Shown here piece by piece: positions 1 to 8,405 of a stretch of 64,000 nucleotides of DNA (position 1 is the first letter of the stretch; each line of letters starts with the position of its first letter). The position numbers and the translations under genes are program-made. This DNA is from Lachnospiraceae bacterium AM93-12TA (GTDB lineage: Bacteria > Bacillota > Clostridia > Lachnospirales > Lachnospiraceae), in NCBI GenBank assembly GCA_027698105.1, contig JAQERH010000009.1, forward strand, positions 30,675-94,674, read 5' to 3'. The notes under the pieces were generated by a model. That model was not told where the DNA came from, ran no database searches, and saw nothing but the letters and a program-made list of their open reading frames with translations.

Positions 1-620
1 ACATAGGACTTCAGCTTGTCCCACTGCTCATAAAACTTAAACTGCAGAAATTTCCAGTAGTTTATATCCTCTGAAAGCTCTGTTTTATATGCTGCCACCG
101 CTTCCGGATCTCTGTGGCGGATGGGCTCATCCCAGCTCAGCCACTCTTCCTGGTTGAAATGTCCCTTTAACGCCATATACAGGGCATAGTCCTCCAGCCA
201 GCAGCCATTCTCCTGACAGAATTTCTCATACTCCTCTGTCTCTTCATGACAGCTTCTGTCAAAAGCCTTTCTGAGAAGTGGAAACCGATAATAGCAGACT
301 GCGTCATATTTGACTTCGTCTTCTCTGTCACACCAGTAACATTCTTCTATTTCCTCCTGTGTCAGAAGCCCCTCCTCCTTCAGAATATCCAGGTCAATGA
401 AGTAGGGGTTTCCTGCAAAGGCGGAAAACGACTGGTAGGGGCTGTCTCCATAGCTGGTTGGGCCTAAGGGCAACACCTGCCAGTAGCTCTGCCTGGCCTG
501 CACAAGCTTATCTGCAAATTCATAGGCGCAGGCTCCAAAGGTTCCAATGCCATAAGGTGCCGGAAGGCTGGAAATAGGCATCAAAATACCTGCGCCTCTT
601 TTTAACATAGTCTTTGCCAT
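1..620 (-). CDS. malQ: 4-alpha-glucanotransferase (amylomaltase), partial
   Basis: This is the N-terminal 206 codons of a GH77 4-alpha-glucanotransferase, which moves glucan segments between maltodextrins during cytoplasmic glycogen and maltodextrin use. The reading frame runs off the left edge of the window, so the catalytic part is not seen. Visible family hallmarks are the ISSLPAPYGIGTFG block (about residues 16-29) and the YWQVLPLGPTSYGDSPYQS stretch (46-64). The ATG at 620 follows AGGAGG with good spacing. It lies downstream of the pyrC/HAD genes, separated by a long loop-conserved hairpin, so it may be a separate unit. glgB at 23.9-26.5 kb is a functional partner in glucan metabolism. 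Confidence 0.93.
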   Translation of the reverse strand, partial: MAKTMLKRGAGILMPISSLPAPYGIGTFGACAYEFADKLVQARQSYWQVLPLGPTSYGDSPYQSFSAFAGNPYFIDLDILKEEGLLTQEEIEECYWCDREDEVKYDAVCYYRFPLLRKAFDRSCHEETEEYEKFCQENGCWLEDYALYMALKGHFNQEEWLSWDEPIRHRDPEAVAAYKTELSEDINYWKFLQFKFYEQWDKLKSY

Positions 621-649
621 TGTAATGCCTCCTGTTTTGTCTATTGTTT

Positions 650-717
650 AGAAGAGAAGGGAAAGTTTTCCATGCTCCACCAAAAGCTTAGTTGCTGGAA
701 AACTTTCCTTCTCTTCT
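650..717 (-). repeat. Long hairpin of the conserved-loop family (copy 1)
   Basis: The arms at 650-671 and 697-717 are complementary except for one bulged base. Read on the minus strand, the 25-nt loop ends in GGTGGAGCAT, which matches the loop end of the other family members. It sits 60 bp past the HAD-gene stop and before malQ. There is no U-tract after the stem on either strand, so it is not a textbook intrinsic terminator. Confidence 0.7.
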
Positions 718-776
718 GAATCGAAAACGCAGCTGATCAGTCAGACTGTCCGCTCCTGCCCTCCATAATCTACGCT

Positions 777-1502
777 TCAGGTCAGAAGAATCTCTCTTAT
801 CTCCTCATAGGAGGAGACCTCCATACTGACGGAAACGCCTTTGTCATTGGAAAGGCCGCGGGGATTGTACCAGCAGGTATCAATACCTGTATTTTCCCCT
901 CCCCGCATATCTGAAGTGAGCGAATCACCGATTAAAAGCATTTCCCGCTTTCTCTCCTCCGGACGCTCCACACCGAGACGGCGCATCTGCTCAAAGCAGT
1001 AATCAAAAAACTCCTTCTGCGGCTTAGGGCTTCCCGCCTCCTCGGAAACAAAAATCCCCTTGAAATATGGATTCAGCCCGCTGCTTTCAAGCCTTTTATA
1101 CTGAGTGCTGGCCACTCCGTTGGTGACGATATAGAGGGCATATTCCCGGCTTAAATCCCGGCAGAGTTCTAACGCTCCCGGAATAAGGACAGCGCTGTCT
1201 CCCAGCCGCTCCCTGTAAAATAGCTCCGCTTCCTTTCCGTCTGCCTGGCAGTTATGGCGGGAAAAGAAAAGTTCAAAGCGGCGCAGCAGCACCTCCTCCT
1301 TCTCCATTTTTCCCTCCTCAAACAGCTCCCAGCAGCTTCTGTTAATCTGGTGATACTCCTGAAGCAGTCTGTCTTCCGGCTCCATACCGAAGTGGAGAAG
1401 AAGGCTGTTAAAAGCCTCCTCCTCTGAAGCGTCAAAATTTAAAAGGGTATTGTCCACATCAAACAGAAGCATCGTGTAGCGGCCAGGTCCTTTTTCTCTC
1501 AT
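777..1502 (-). CDS. YjjG-family HAD hydrolase (pyrimidine nucleotidase-like)
   Basis: A HAD-superfamily phosphatase of the YjjG type, which dephosphorylates (often non-canonical) pyrimidine nucleoside monophosphates in the cytosol. Motif I is LLFDVDNTLLNF near the N terminus, motif II is VTNGVAS, motif III the lysine in SPKPQKEFF, and motif IV LLIGDSLTSD. At 241 residues it is full length. The chosen ATG overlaps the pyrC stop codon (TGATG), implying translational coupling; a GTG one codon upstream is an alternative. Being coupled to the pyrimidine gene pyrC fits a role in pyrimidine nucleotide balance or clean-up. Exact substrate is inferred from the family only. Confidence 0.85.
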   Translation of the reverse strand: MREKGPGRYTMLLFDVDNTLLNFDASEEEAFNSLLLHFGMEPEDRLLQEYHQINRSCWELFEEGKMEKEEVLLRRFELFFSRHNCQADGKEAELFYRERLGDSAVLIPGALELCRDLSREYALYIVTNGVASTQYKRLESSGLNPYFKGIFVSEEAGSPKPQKEFFDYCFEQMRRLGVERPEERKREMLLIGDSLTSDMRGGENTGIDTCWYNPRGLSNDKGVSVSMEVSSYEEIREILLT

Positions 1503-2800
1503 CACCCCTGATATACCGCCTTTCCACTGCAGATGGTAGTCTTCACCTTTCCGAACATTTTTCTTCCTGTAAATGGAGAATTGGAGGATTTAGAGACAAA
1601 GGGACCTGCCTCAAACTCTTCCTGATCGTCGAAAATCACCAGGTCAGCCGGACCTTCCTCTGCCAGATAGCCTGTATCCAGGCGGTACAGCCTGGCTGGA
1701 TTCAGACACATCTTTTCAAACAGCTCCACATAGGAGAGATGTCCTTTCTTTACAAGCTCCGTTACGCAGAGAGGAAGGGAAGTCTCCAGACCGATAATGC
1801 CGCTGGGAGCCTCCACCAGGGGCTTTTCCTTCTCCTCCCGGCTGTGGGGGGCATGATCCGTGGCAATCATGTCAATGGTGCCATCCTTTAAAGCCTCAAT
1901 CAGAGCCTCCCTGTCTTCTTTCGTTCTGAGAGGCGGATTCATCTTCGCCAGAGAACCAAACTTAAGAACAGCCGTCTCATCCAGCGTCAGATGGTGGGGC
2001 GTTACCTCCGCCCACACGTCAGCGCCCAGTTTCTTAGCCAGAGCCACCGCTGCCACCGCATTTTTAGAGCTGATGTGCTGAATATTGACGCAGGCGCCTG
2101 TATACAGGGCAATCATACAGTCTCTGGCCACCAGAGAATCCTCTGCCACCCTGGGAGAACCGCCGATTCCGAGCTTTTCAGAAACCTCTCCCCGATTAAT
2201 TCCATTGTTGGTGATAAAGCCTGGATCCTCCTCATGAAAACTCAGAGGCACGTTCAGCTTTTTCGCCCGCTCCATGGCCTCCATTAAAAGCTTCACATCC
2301 ATAATCGGCACGCCGTCATCTGTAAAGCCTGCTGCCCCCTGAGCTCTCAGAGCTTCCATATCTGTCAGCTCTTTTCCCTTCATGCCCTTTGTAATATTGG
2401 CGGCGGACAGCACATGGATTCCTGTCTGCTCCCCTTTTTCCAGCACATAGCGAAGAGTCTCCTCGTTGTCGATGACCGGCTTCGTATTTCCCATCATCAC
2501 AACCGTGGTAAAACCTCCTGCCTTGGCTGCAGTGGAGCCTGTTTCAATGTCCTCTTTATAGGTAAGGCCCGGATCCCTGAAATGCACATGAACGTCAATC
2601 AGTCCCGGAGCTACAATCAGACCTGATGCATCGATGATCTCTTCGTCTGCAGCCTGAAATGCGTCCTCTTCTTTCGCATTTCCCTCTCTTTTTAATATTT
2701 TTTCAATTTTTCCATCTTTTATAACAATATCTGCAATACCATCAAATCCACTTTTCGGATCAATGACCCGGCCATTTTTTATAATCATTTCGTTTTCCAC
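1502..2800 (-). CDS. pyrC: Dihydroorotase
   Basis: Class I dihydroorotase, catalysing cyclisation of carbamoyl-aspartate to dihydroorotate in de novo pyrimidine synthesis. The 432-residue protein shows the amidohydrolase metal site: HVHFRDPG (first HxH), the FTDDGVPI aspartate, SFHEEDP, IQHISS, and the late IATDHAPHS aspartate/histidine. It begins 5 bp after the VOC gene and its stop overlaps the HAD nucleotidase start, so the three are co-transcribed. No other pyr genes flank it and no PyrR-type leader is visible, so this is a stand-alone pyrC in a mixed operon. Confidence 0.96.
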   Translation of the reverse strand: MENEMIIKNGRVIDPKSGFDGIADIVIKDGKIEKILKREGNAKEEDAFQAADEEIIDASGLIVAPGLIDVHVHFRDPGLTYKEDIETGSTAAKAGGFTTVVMMGNTKPVIDNEETLRYVLEKGEQTGIHVLSAANITKGMKGKELTDMEALRAQGAAGFTDDGVPIMDVKLLMEAMERAKKLNVPLSFHEEDPGFITNNGINRGEVSEKLGIGGSPRVAEDSLVARDCMIALYTGACVNIQHISSKNAVAAVALAKKLGADVWAEVTPHHLTLDETAVLKFGSLAKMNPPLRTKEDREALIEALKDGTIDMIATDHAPHSREEKEKPLVEAPSGIIGLETSLPLCVTELVKKGHLSYVELFEKMCLNPARLYRLDTGYLAEEGPADLVIFDDQEEFEAGPFVSKSSNSPFTGRKMFGKVKTTICSGKAVYQG

Positions 2801-2805
2801 CTGCC

Positions 2806-3183
2806 TTATTTCATCTTCCTGGGAACTACTTCCAGCCAGTAATTATCAGGATCCGCGATAAAATAAATACCCATGGACGGATTCTCGTAACAGATGCAGC
2901 CCATCTCCTCATGCTTTTTGTGAGCTGCCTCCATATCATCCACTTCAAAAGCCAGATGGAACTCATTGTCGCCCAGGTTATAGCTGTCCTTCTCCCAGTC
3001 TCTCAGCCATGTCAGCTCCAGCTGATGAGGAGTCACGCCGTCTCCCAGGTAAACCAGGATGAAACTGCCGTCTGCGGCCTCTTTTCTGCGTACCTCTTTC
3101 AGTCCCAGAGCCTCCTCATAAAATTTTAAGGACTTCTCCAGATCGATTACGTTGAAATTATTGTGGGCAAATGTAAATGTCAT
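2806..3183 (-). CDS. VOC-fold (glyoxalase/lactoylglutathione lyase-like) protein
   Basis: A 125-residue vicinal-oxygen-chelate protein. It begins with FAHNNFNVIDLEKSLKFYEEALGL, the standard first VOC module, and ends with GIYFIADPDNYWLEVVPR, which carries the usual metal-binding glutamate. The family includes glyoxalase I, so methylglyoxal detoxification is possible, but the true substrate is not deducible. Its ATG overlaps the TGA of the upstream MBL-fold gene (ATGA), so the two are translationally coupled. Pairing of a VOC protein with an MBL-fold hydrolase resembles a glyoxalase I/II arrangement; that is an inference. Confidence 0.88.
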   Translation of the reverse strand: MTFTFAHNNFNVIDLEKSLKFYEEALGLKEVRRKEAADGSFILVYLGDGVTPHQLELTWLRDWEKDSYNLGDNEFHLAFEVDDMEAAHKKHEEMGCICYENPSMGIYFIADPDNYWLEVVPRKMK

Positions 3184-3884
3184 AGCTTAAACTCCTCTCC
3201 TTCACATTGTATTTCCATGATACAGTCTCTGTAAGGTTCACTGCAGGGAAGGGCCTTCATCCGGCGGGAAACGCCAAAATCTCCCCAGAAATGGATGGGA
3301 AACACAGTTTTTGCCTTTACCTTCCTTAAAAAGTCATCCATTCCCAGATAAAACCACTGCTCCTGTCTGGGATCTAAGGGGATAAAGGCAGCGTCTGCTC
3401 CTTCCGGGTGATCTGCGGCAATTTTCTCCACTTCCCGCCTGTAATTCGCAGCCATGTTGTGATTCCAGGCCTTGTCCTCCCCCTCCCACCACCAGTTGTT
3501 CAGATCTCCGGCGTGGTAAAGTTCCAGGCCTTCCAGGCTGATCCAGAAGGCACAGCCCTCATCCGTGGACTTGTAAGTCTGGATTTTCATGGTTTCCAGC
3601 TCCAGGGTCTGCCCCGGCTTCACAAAATGGATCAGAGGCAGAGCCTCCTCCGGAATTCTCCTCCCCTTAATGTCATCAGACAGAATGTAGGAAACATTTT
3701 TCCTGTCTTTGAAGCGCTCAAAAATGACAGGGCTGTAGTGGTCCTCATGAAAATGGCTGGCAAATACAAACAGCGGCTTATCTGGATGAAACTCCGGCAG
3801 CTCTCCCTTAAAATAGTCAAACAGCAGAATACTCTTCTCTGTCTCTACAGAAACTGCGCTGTGATGAATATAAGTAATCTTCAT
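3180..3884 (-). CDS. MBL-fold metal-dependent hydrolase
   Basis: A 234-residue metallo-beta-lactamase-fold protein. The metal motif is ASHFHEDHYSP (HxHxDH), and later ligands are visible in LELYHAGDLNNWWWEGEDK and VFPIHFWGDF. It resembles the UlaG-like/YycJ-like cytosolic MBL group rather than true beta-lactamases, and it has no signal peptide. It overlaps the downstream VOC gene by 4 bp. Substrate is unknown: lactonase, phosphodiesterase or thioesterase activities all occur in the family. Confidence 0.85.
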   Translation of the reverse strand: MKITYIHHSAVSVETEKSILLFDYFKGELPEFHPDKPLFVFASHFHEDHYSPVIFERFKDRKNVSYILSDDIKGRRIPEEALPLIHFVKPGQTLELETMKIQTYKSTDEGCAFWISLEGLELYHAGDLNNWWWEGEDKAWNHNMAANYRREVEKIAADHPEGADAAFIPLDPRQEQWFYLGMDDFLRKVKAKTVFPIHFWGDFGVSRRMKALPCSEPYRDCIMEIQCEGEEFKL

Positions 3885-3926
3885 ATCTCTTTCTCCGCCT
3901 TTGTCTGAATCATTTCTGAAGCCGGA

Positions 3927-4328
3927 TTATTGTTCCGCGGAAGCGTTCTTCTTCTGCTCTGCCTTTGCTAAGAACTTCTCATTTCCAATGATAAATCTCT
4001 CGTGGGTTCCCTCTCCGATGACACCGGCCTCATCATAGCAGGTAACATGGAACACCAGGCGTCTTCTGTCCACCTCTGTCAGTTCACTCTCACACCACAC
4101 CTTCATTCCCAGAGGTGTGGCAGCGCTGTGAGAAATATTTAAACTGGTTCCCACGGTTCCCTCACCCTCGTTCAGATACGGGGCCACACTCTTCCAGGCG
4201 GTCTGCTCCATCAGCGCTACCATAGCCGGAGTGGCAAATACCGGGAGCAGGCCGCTTCCTACTGCTGCCGCTGAATTTGCCTCTGTTACCATCACTTCTT
4301 CTCTTCCCTTAATTCCTGCTTCTAACAT
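3927..4328 (-). CDS. Hotdog-fold thioesterase (FlK-like)
   Basis: A 133-residue hotdog thioesterase of the fluoroacetyl-CoA-thioesterase-like group. The LLPVFATPAMVALMEQTAW segment (helix and active-site glutamate region) and the VGTSLNISHSAATP strand are characteristic, and the protein is single-domain length. I chose the ATG at 4328 because AGAGGT sits just upstream; an in-frame ATG ten codons earlier lacks a ribosome site. It probably hydrolyses a small acyl-CoA and is the second gene of the operon leading to pyrC. The fluoro-substrate of the namesake enzyme should not be assumed. Confidence 0.85.
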   Translation of the reverse strand: MLEAGIKGREEVMVTEANSAAAVGSGLLPVFATPAMVALMEQTAWKSVAPYLNEGEGTVGTSLNISHSAATPLGMKVWCESELTEVDRRRLVFHVTCYDEAGVIGEGTHERFIIGNEKFLAKAEQKKNASAEQ

Positions 4329-4376
4329 ATGTTTTACCTCTTTTCTAAAGTTTTGCATCTATAAATAAAAAATATT

Positions 4377-4754
4377 TTATAGTTTTCTTCCGCACTGGGG
4401 GCAGTAGGAAAAATCCTCTGAGAGCCTGCAGCCGCAGTCCGGACAGCTTCCCTCCTCGGCGAAATTTCCCGTTCCTCTCTGCATGAGAGACAAATCGTTC
4501 TCTCCGATATCCGCAGCCTGTCCCCTCAAAATTTTCATCCCTGTCTCCCGGTCCAGCTCATAAACAGAGCCGCAGCAGGTCATTTTTACATAAAATTTCC
4601 TGTTCCATTTAAACAGCGGGATGAAAAAGAAACTGAAATACGTGTAGGTCATAAAGACCTGGTATCTTCCATAGCTGCCGCAGACGCTGCATATCACCGT
4701 TTTCAGATATTCCAGCTGTTTGACAGCAGAACTGATTCCTCCAATAAAAATCAT
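4377..4754 (-). CDS. Zinc-ribbon membrane-associated protein
   Basis: A 125-residue protein with an N-terminal CSVC knuckle (after about 22 residues), a hydrophobic YTYFSFFFIPLFKW segment followed by a CC pair, and a C-terminal double zinc knuckle CPDCGCRLSEDFSYCPQCGRKL-type ribbon. This layout (ribbon, FFIPLF patch, ribbon) is a common small family in Firmicutes of unknown function, possibly a membrane-proximal metal-binding protein. The ATG at 4754 follows AGGAG. It is the first gene of the minus-strand operon driven by the promoter at 4779-4807. Confidence 0.75.
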   Translation of the reverse strand: MIFIGGISSAVKQLEYLKTVICSVCGSYGRYQVFMTYTYFSFFFIPLFKWNRKFYVKMTCCGSVYELDRETGMKILRGQAADIGENDLSLMQRGTGNFAEEGSCPDCGCRLSEDFSYCPQCGRKL

Positions 4755-4778
4755 ATCTTGCTCCTCTTTTCTGAATTC

Positions 4779-4807
4779 AGTATACAAAATCGCAGATATT
4801 TTCGCAA
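4779..4807 (-). promoter_or_regulatory. Sigma-A promoter of the zinc-ribbon/pyrC operon
   Basis: TTGCGA, 17 bp, TATACT on the minus strand, ending about 25 bp before the zinc-ribbon start codon. It lies back to back with the plus-strand promoter at 4835. Confidence 0.75.
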
Positions 4808-4834
4808 CTGCTAATCTGAGAGACAGCGTGAAAA

Positions 4835-4863
4835 TTGACATTGCCCTGTTTGTCCTGTATAAC
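4835..4863 (+). promoter_or_regulatory. Sigma-A promoter of the DUF3841 operon
   Basis: TTGACA, 17 bp, TATAAC, followed about 37 bp later by AAAGGAGG and the first DUF3841 start codon. It is close to perfect consensus. Confidence 0.85.
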
Positions 4864-4900
4864 AGATATTAGAAAGCAGAAGCGCAAAGGAGGCGGTACT

Positions 4901-5458
4901 ATGGCTGCAGTTCATGTATGGACCAAACAGCACAGACATGTATGGGAAGAACTTAAAACGTATGGGCGCTATATTGTAAAAGAAGAGTATATCCGTATGG
5001 CCCTGGAGGGGGAGGCTGATTTAATGCTGATGCCCTACCGGTGGCTGGTATCCCACAGTCCCCATTATGCGGCTAAACCGGCAGATGTCACATACCCGGT
5101 CTGGGTCTCATTTCAGTCCTCCACTGCCATGCTTCCAGATGACAATGAGGTGATTTTGGAGCTTCTGATTGATGAGGAGATGATAGCGTCTGTCAATATT
5201 GCCAAGTGGGGCATGATTCTTAACTACTCCTACATCCCTGAGCATGAGGCGGATGCCAATGCCCATCAGAAGCTTCTGGCTCTCTACGGGACAAGCGACG
5301 CCAGAGCTGTTATGACGCCCTTTTACCCGGAGCTGAAACAGAAAATTATGGGAAGCTGGCCCAGGCTGTTTGACAGCCAGATTATGCCGGGCAATGATTT
5401 AAGCTATGGAATTATATGGGAGGTGAAAAAAGAATGGGTTGTCGACGTGAAACAGTAA
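4901..5458 (+). CDS. DUF3841 domain protein, copy 1
   Basis: A 185-residue DUF3841 protein of unknown function. Family features visible are YIVKEEYIRMA near the N terminus, MPYRWLVSHSP, the YPVWVSFQSS strand, and the C-terminal PRLFDSQIM / GIIWEVKKEWVVDV block. The start at 4901 is set by a strong AAAGGAGG; an upstream in-frame start at 4835 would lie inside the promoter. It is followed with a 25-bp overlap by a second, diverged DUF3841 gene and then a DNA glycosylase. No catalytic motif is obvious. The protein is cytosolic, with no signal peptide or membrane segment. Confidence 0.8.
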   Translation: MAAVHVWTKQHRHVWEELKTYGRYIVKEEYIRMALEGEADLMLMPYRWLVSHSPHYAAKPADVTYPVWVSFQSSTAMLPDDNEVILELLIDEEMIASVNIAKWGMILNYSYIPEHEADANAHQKLLALYGTSDARAVMTPFYPELKQKIMGSWPRLFDSQIMPGNDLSYGIIWEVKKEWVVDVKQ

Positions 5459-6000
5459 CTATATTTTCTCCCCAGGCAGAACCTGTATTAAAAGCCATTG
5501 AACAGGACGGGATCTGCTTCTCCAGAGAAGCCTATGTTCAGAAAAAATATGGGGAGAGCGCTCCCATATTTCTAACAGCATACCGCTGGTATGTAAAGGC
5601 TGCCCAGTCCATTGTCCCCAGGCCGGATGGTGCGGAATTCCCCTACTGGGGATTTACGGATCCCCGCTTTGCAGATGCCTCCGCCGGAGGATCCCTCCTG
5701 ACCTTAAAGGTTCCCGCTGACGAAGCTGTGTTTTTCCGCCCGGAGGACTGGAATAAAATCCTCTGTCTCTCCCTGATCGGGGAAAATGATGCCGAGGAAG
5801 CTGCCTTCCGAAGAGAGCTTAACGCCTGCGGCCTTCACACCACAGACGTTATGCTTACCTCCTTCTATCCAGACTGGAAACACAGGATTTCAGACAGCTG
5901 GCCCCGGCTATTTCGCTTCCACCAGGCATTTCTCTCCGGAGAATCGGATCTCCCTATGCAGGCCGGGCTGTGGCGGATTAAGAAGGAGTGGCTTCAGTAA
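5434..6000 (+). CDS. DUF3841 domain protein, copy 2
   Basis: A 188-residue paralogue of the preceding gene: TAYRWYVKAAQ matches MPYRWLVSHSP, EFPYWGFTDPR matches TYPVWVSFQSS, and SWPRLFRFHQ / GLWRIKKEWLQ match the C-terminal block. The ATG at 5434 has GGAGGT upstream and overlaps the end of copy 1 by 25 bp in another frame, so the two are translationally coupled. The copies are clearly diverged, which suggests an old duplication and perhaps a heterodimer. Function unknown. Confidence 0.8.
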   Translation: MGCRRETVTIFSPQAEPVLKAIEQDGICFSREAYVQKKYGESAPIFLTAYRWYVKAAQSIVPRPDGAEFPYWGFTDPRFADASAGGSLLTLKVPADEAVFFRPEDWNKILCLSLIGENDAEEAAFRRELNACGLHTTDVMLTSFYPDWKHRISDSWPRLFRFHQAFLSGESDLPMQAGLWRIKKEWLQ

Positions 6001-6028
6001 AATATACGACAGATAAGGAGATTCCCTT

Positions 6029-7015
6029 ATGATAAAACCAGTTTTAAAACAAATCCCCTGCATGGATCTGCGCCAGATTGCAGACTCCGGACAGTGTTTC
6101 CGTATGACGGGGCTTTCAGATACGCCGGGGCGCTTTTCTGTGATCAGCCAGGGCCATTATCTGGAAATTGAACAGCACAGCGGCAGGCAAAAACTGGCGG
6201 AAAACGGCTCAGAGCCTTGTCCTGCTTTACAGGACAGCGAAGACCTTTTCAGAAAAGAAACCTTTGCCTTTTACTGTGAAGAGGCAGACCTTCCCTTCTG
6301 GGAACGGTATTTTGATCTGGAATGCGATTACAGCGCCTATATTCACTCCGTCCGAAAGAAAGACGCCTACCTGCGCCGCGCTTCCCAGGCTGGAAGCGGC
6401 ATCCGGATTTTAAACCAGGATCCCTGGGAAATGATTCTCACCTTTGTCATTTCCCAGCAGAAAACCATTCCGAAAATCAGGGAAGCAATCGAAGCGCTGA
6501 GTCTCCAGTTCGGCACAGAGCATAAAACTCTAATCCCTCGAAACGGTCAGGAAAAAGAAATTACATGGCACAGCTTCCCCACCCCCAGCCAGCTGGCAGG
6601 GATTTCAGAGGAGATTCTTCGCAGCTTAAAGCTTGGCTACCGGGCAAAATACATTGCCCGCCTCTGTCAGGATGTAGCAGAAGCAAGGCTGAATCTGGAC
6701 ACTCTTCAGACTATGAATTATGAGGAAGCCATGGCATATCTCAAGGGGTTTTACGGAATCGGAGAGAAGGTAGCCAACTGTATCTGTCTCTTCGGACTTC
6801 ACCATATCGAGGCCTTTCCGGTAGATACCTGGATTGAGCAGATTCTGATGCAGGAATACTACAGAAAAAAGAAGAAAAAATATGACGCTCTCCCCAAAAG
6901 CCGTCTTTACGGTGAAATCATCCAAGATTATTTTGGTATGTATCAGGGGTATGCAGGCGTCATGCAGCAGTATATTTTTTATTATGAGAGGGTAAATCAG
7001 GGGAAAATCAAGTAA
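6029..7015 (+). CDS. OGG1-like 8-oxoguanine DNA glycosylase/AP lyase
   Basis: A 328-residue base-excision repair enzyme of the OGG1/HhH-GPD family, expected to remove 8-oxoguanine or related lesions from DNA. The helix-hairpin-helix is FYGIGEKVANC, whose K247 corresponds to the catalytic lysine of OGG1. FPVDTWIEQ carries the catalytic aspartate (D266). The N-terminal part (GQCFRMTGL, LEIEQ) matches the OGG N-domain. It follows the DUF3841 pair by 28 bp and is probably the last gene of that operon. A polylysine-rich stretch (RKKKKKYD) lies near residue 285. Confidence 0.9.
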   Translation: MIKPVLKQIPCMDLRQIADSGQCFRMTGLSDTPGRFSVISQGHYLEIEQHSGRQKLAENGSEPCPALQDSEDLFRKETFAFYCEEADLPFWERYFDLECDYSAYIHSVRKKDAYLRRASQAGSGIRILNQDPWEMILTFVISQQKTIPKIREAIEALSLQFGTEHKTLIPRNGQEKEITWHSFPTPSQLAGISEEILRSLKLGYRAKYIARLCQDVAEARLNLDTLQTMNYEEAMAYLKGFYGIGEKVANCICLFGLHHIEAFPVDTWIEQILMQEYYRKKKKKYDALPKSRLYGEIIQDYFGMYQGYAGVMQQYIFYYERVNQGKIK

Positions 7016-7063
7016 GATTTTTCTCTGCCTATGAAAAGGACGCAATTCTCTCCGCTTGAGGTC

Positions 7064-7098
7064 AAAAAGTCCCCGCCGTGTTTATCCCGGCGGGGACT
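7064..7098 (-). terminator. Intrinsic terminator
   Basis: An 11-bp GC-rich stem (AGTCCCCGCCG at 7068-7078 with its complement at 7088-7098), followed on the minus strand by TTTTT. It ends the minus-strand transcript from 7158 and probably also slows plus-strand readthrough from the glycosylase. Confidence 0.85.
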
Positions 7099-7157
7099 CT
7101 TCGATTCATTTTCATTTTTCCTGGAGTTTCTGATTTTTCTGCCTGTCAGGCAAGAGG

Positions 7158-7592
7158 TTAGTGGAAATAGCCATAGTCAAAAGTACTGGTGATACTCTCC
7201 TGCAGAGTGCCGCCCTGGTATGCCTTAGATTTTACCTCGATCCGGTAGCTGTAGCCTTCCACTACATAATAGGTTTTCTGTAACATTACCACATGCGGAG
7301 CATCTGCATCTGACTCCTCAGACCAAGACTTTACTGTTTTCCAGGAGCCGCTTTCAAATCTCTGCAGATTACATGTCACTTTCACTTTGTCTACCTTACT
7401 TTTATTAGCAGATACAGTCGCCAAAGCTGTTGCTTTTCCGCTGCTGGTAATATCCAGATCCCCTACCACGGTTGTAAAGTGAGTCCATCTGGGATCCATC
7501 TGCTCCCTGGGTCCTGCAAAGGCAGTCATCGTCAGGCTCAAAATGGCTGCGATCACTAAAAGTAACTGTGCTGCTGTTTTTCTGTGTTTCAT
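7158..7592 (-). CDS. Secreted hypothetical protein (DUF6147-like)
   Basis: A 144-residue protein with a clear Sec signal peptide (KHRKTAAQ, hydrophobic LLLVIAAILSLTMTAFA, then cleavage before GPREQ). The mature part is a small beta-rich domain with the pattern VVGDLDITSSGKATALATVSA and VTCNLQRFESGSWKTVKSW, like small secreted immunoglobulin-like DUF6147 proteins of Lachnospiraceae. Function unknown. It follows the ECF sigma and anti-sigma genes by about 60 bp, so it may be a member of, or a target of, that regulon. Confidence 0.75.
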   Translation of the reverse strand: MKHRKTAAQLLLVIAAILSLTMTAFAGPREQMDPRWTHFTTVVGDLDITSSGKATALATVSANKSKVDKVKVTCNLQRFESGSWKTVKSWSEESDADAPHVVMLQKTYYVVEGYSYRIEVKSKAYQGGTLQESITSTFDYGYFH

Positions 7593-7655
7593 GGTAATAC
7601 CTCCATCTTTCTTTTTATATATAACACGATGGAAGTTCTCTCTATAGTGCAGCTT

Positions 7656-8405
7656 TTAATAAAAATTTTTATTTTTTAATTCGATATCCTGGATTTTCAC
7701 GCTTTCCAGAATCCGCTTCTCCTCCTCGGCGGAGATATTTCCCACCACGCCGAACTGGCCGGCTGTGCTTTGTACTACAATCTGATTGTAATCCTCTTTC
7801 TGGTACAGCATGCCTTTCCGTCCACTTATCTCCATCTCTGTCTCTGTCAGTTCCTCTGTATCTATCTGAGAATTATGAGGTTCTGCATAGTAGTAAAAAT
7901 CGTACCACTGTTCCTGCTCTGATTCATATGAAATAAAGCATTCTCCCTTTTTTTCTTTTACAGTAACTACATTAAACCCCTTCACTACATAGTCCGGCTC
8001 ATACTCCTGGAAATGCTCAGTCACTCTGGTTTTCTCACCTTTATCTACCAGAAGCTCGCTGTAGGTTTCCTTTACCTCTGTAAAGAAGTTCAGTACAGGG
8101 GTACGAAACGCAGACGAGGTAAAACCCATGCATATGGTGACACCGAGGCAGGCCGCCAGTCCCGCTGCGGTCCGTTTCATCCGGCGCCGGCGTTTTTTCT
8201 TCTTCTCTTCCAGCGCAGCCATTTTAAAGAGCTGTTCCATTCTCTCCTTATGGCGCTTTGAAAACTCATGAATCTCCTTCTCTTCTTTTACAGCGCCCTC
8301 TCTGTTTTCATATTTTTCAAATTCCTTCAGCTCCTCGTCCTTTTCCAGCTGTTCTAAAAGGGCCAGCGTCAGGATCATTTCATCACGTTTTTCTCTTGTC
8401 TTCAA
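7656..8405 (-). CDS. Membrane-anchored anti-sigma factor-like protein (DUF4367-like)
   Basis: A 249-residue protein with an N-terminal charged, helical cytoplasmic domain (about 1-75, ending KKKKRRRRMKR), one membrane helix (TAAGLAACLGVTICMGFTSSA, about 78-98) and an extracellular domain with the DUF4367-like GMLYQKEDYNQIVVQ strand near 205. This topology is typical of anti-sigma factors, and its start overlaps the end of the ECF sigma gene. It is therefore inferred to hold that sigma factor inactive at the membrane. No classic zinc ZAS motif is present. Confidence 0.8.
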   Translation of the reverse strand: MKTREKRDEMILTLALLEQLEKDEELKEFEKYENREGAVKEEKEIHEFSKRHKERMEQLFKMAALEEKKKKRRRRMKRTAAGLAACLGVTICMGFTSSAFRTPVLNFFTEVKETYSELLVDKGEKTRVTEHFQEYEPDYVVKGFNVVTVKEKKGECFISYESEQEQWYDFYYYAEPHNSQIDTEELTETEMEISGRKGMLYQKEDYNQIVVQSTAGQFGVVGNISAEEEKRILESVKIQDIELKNKNFY

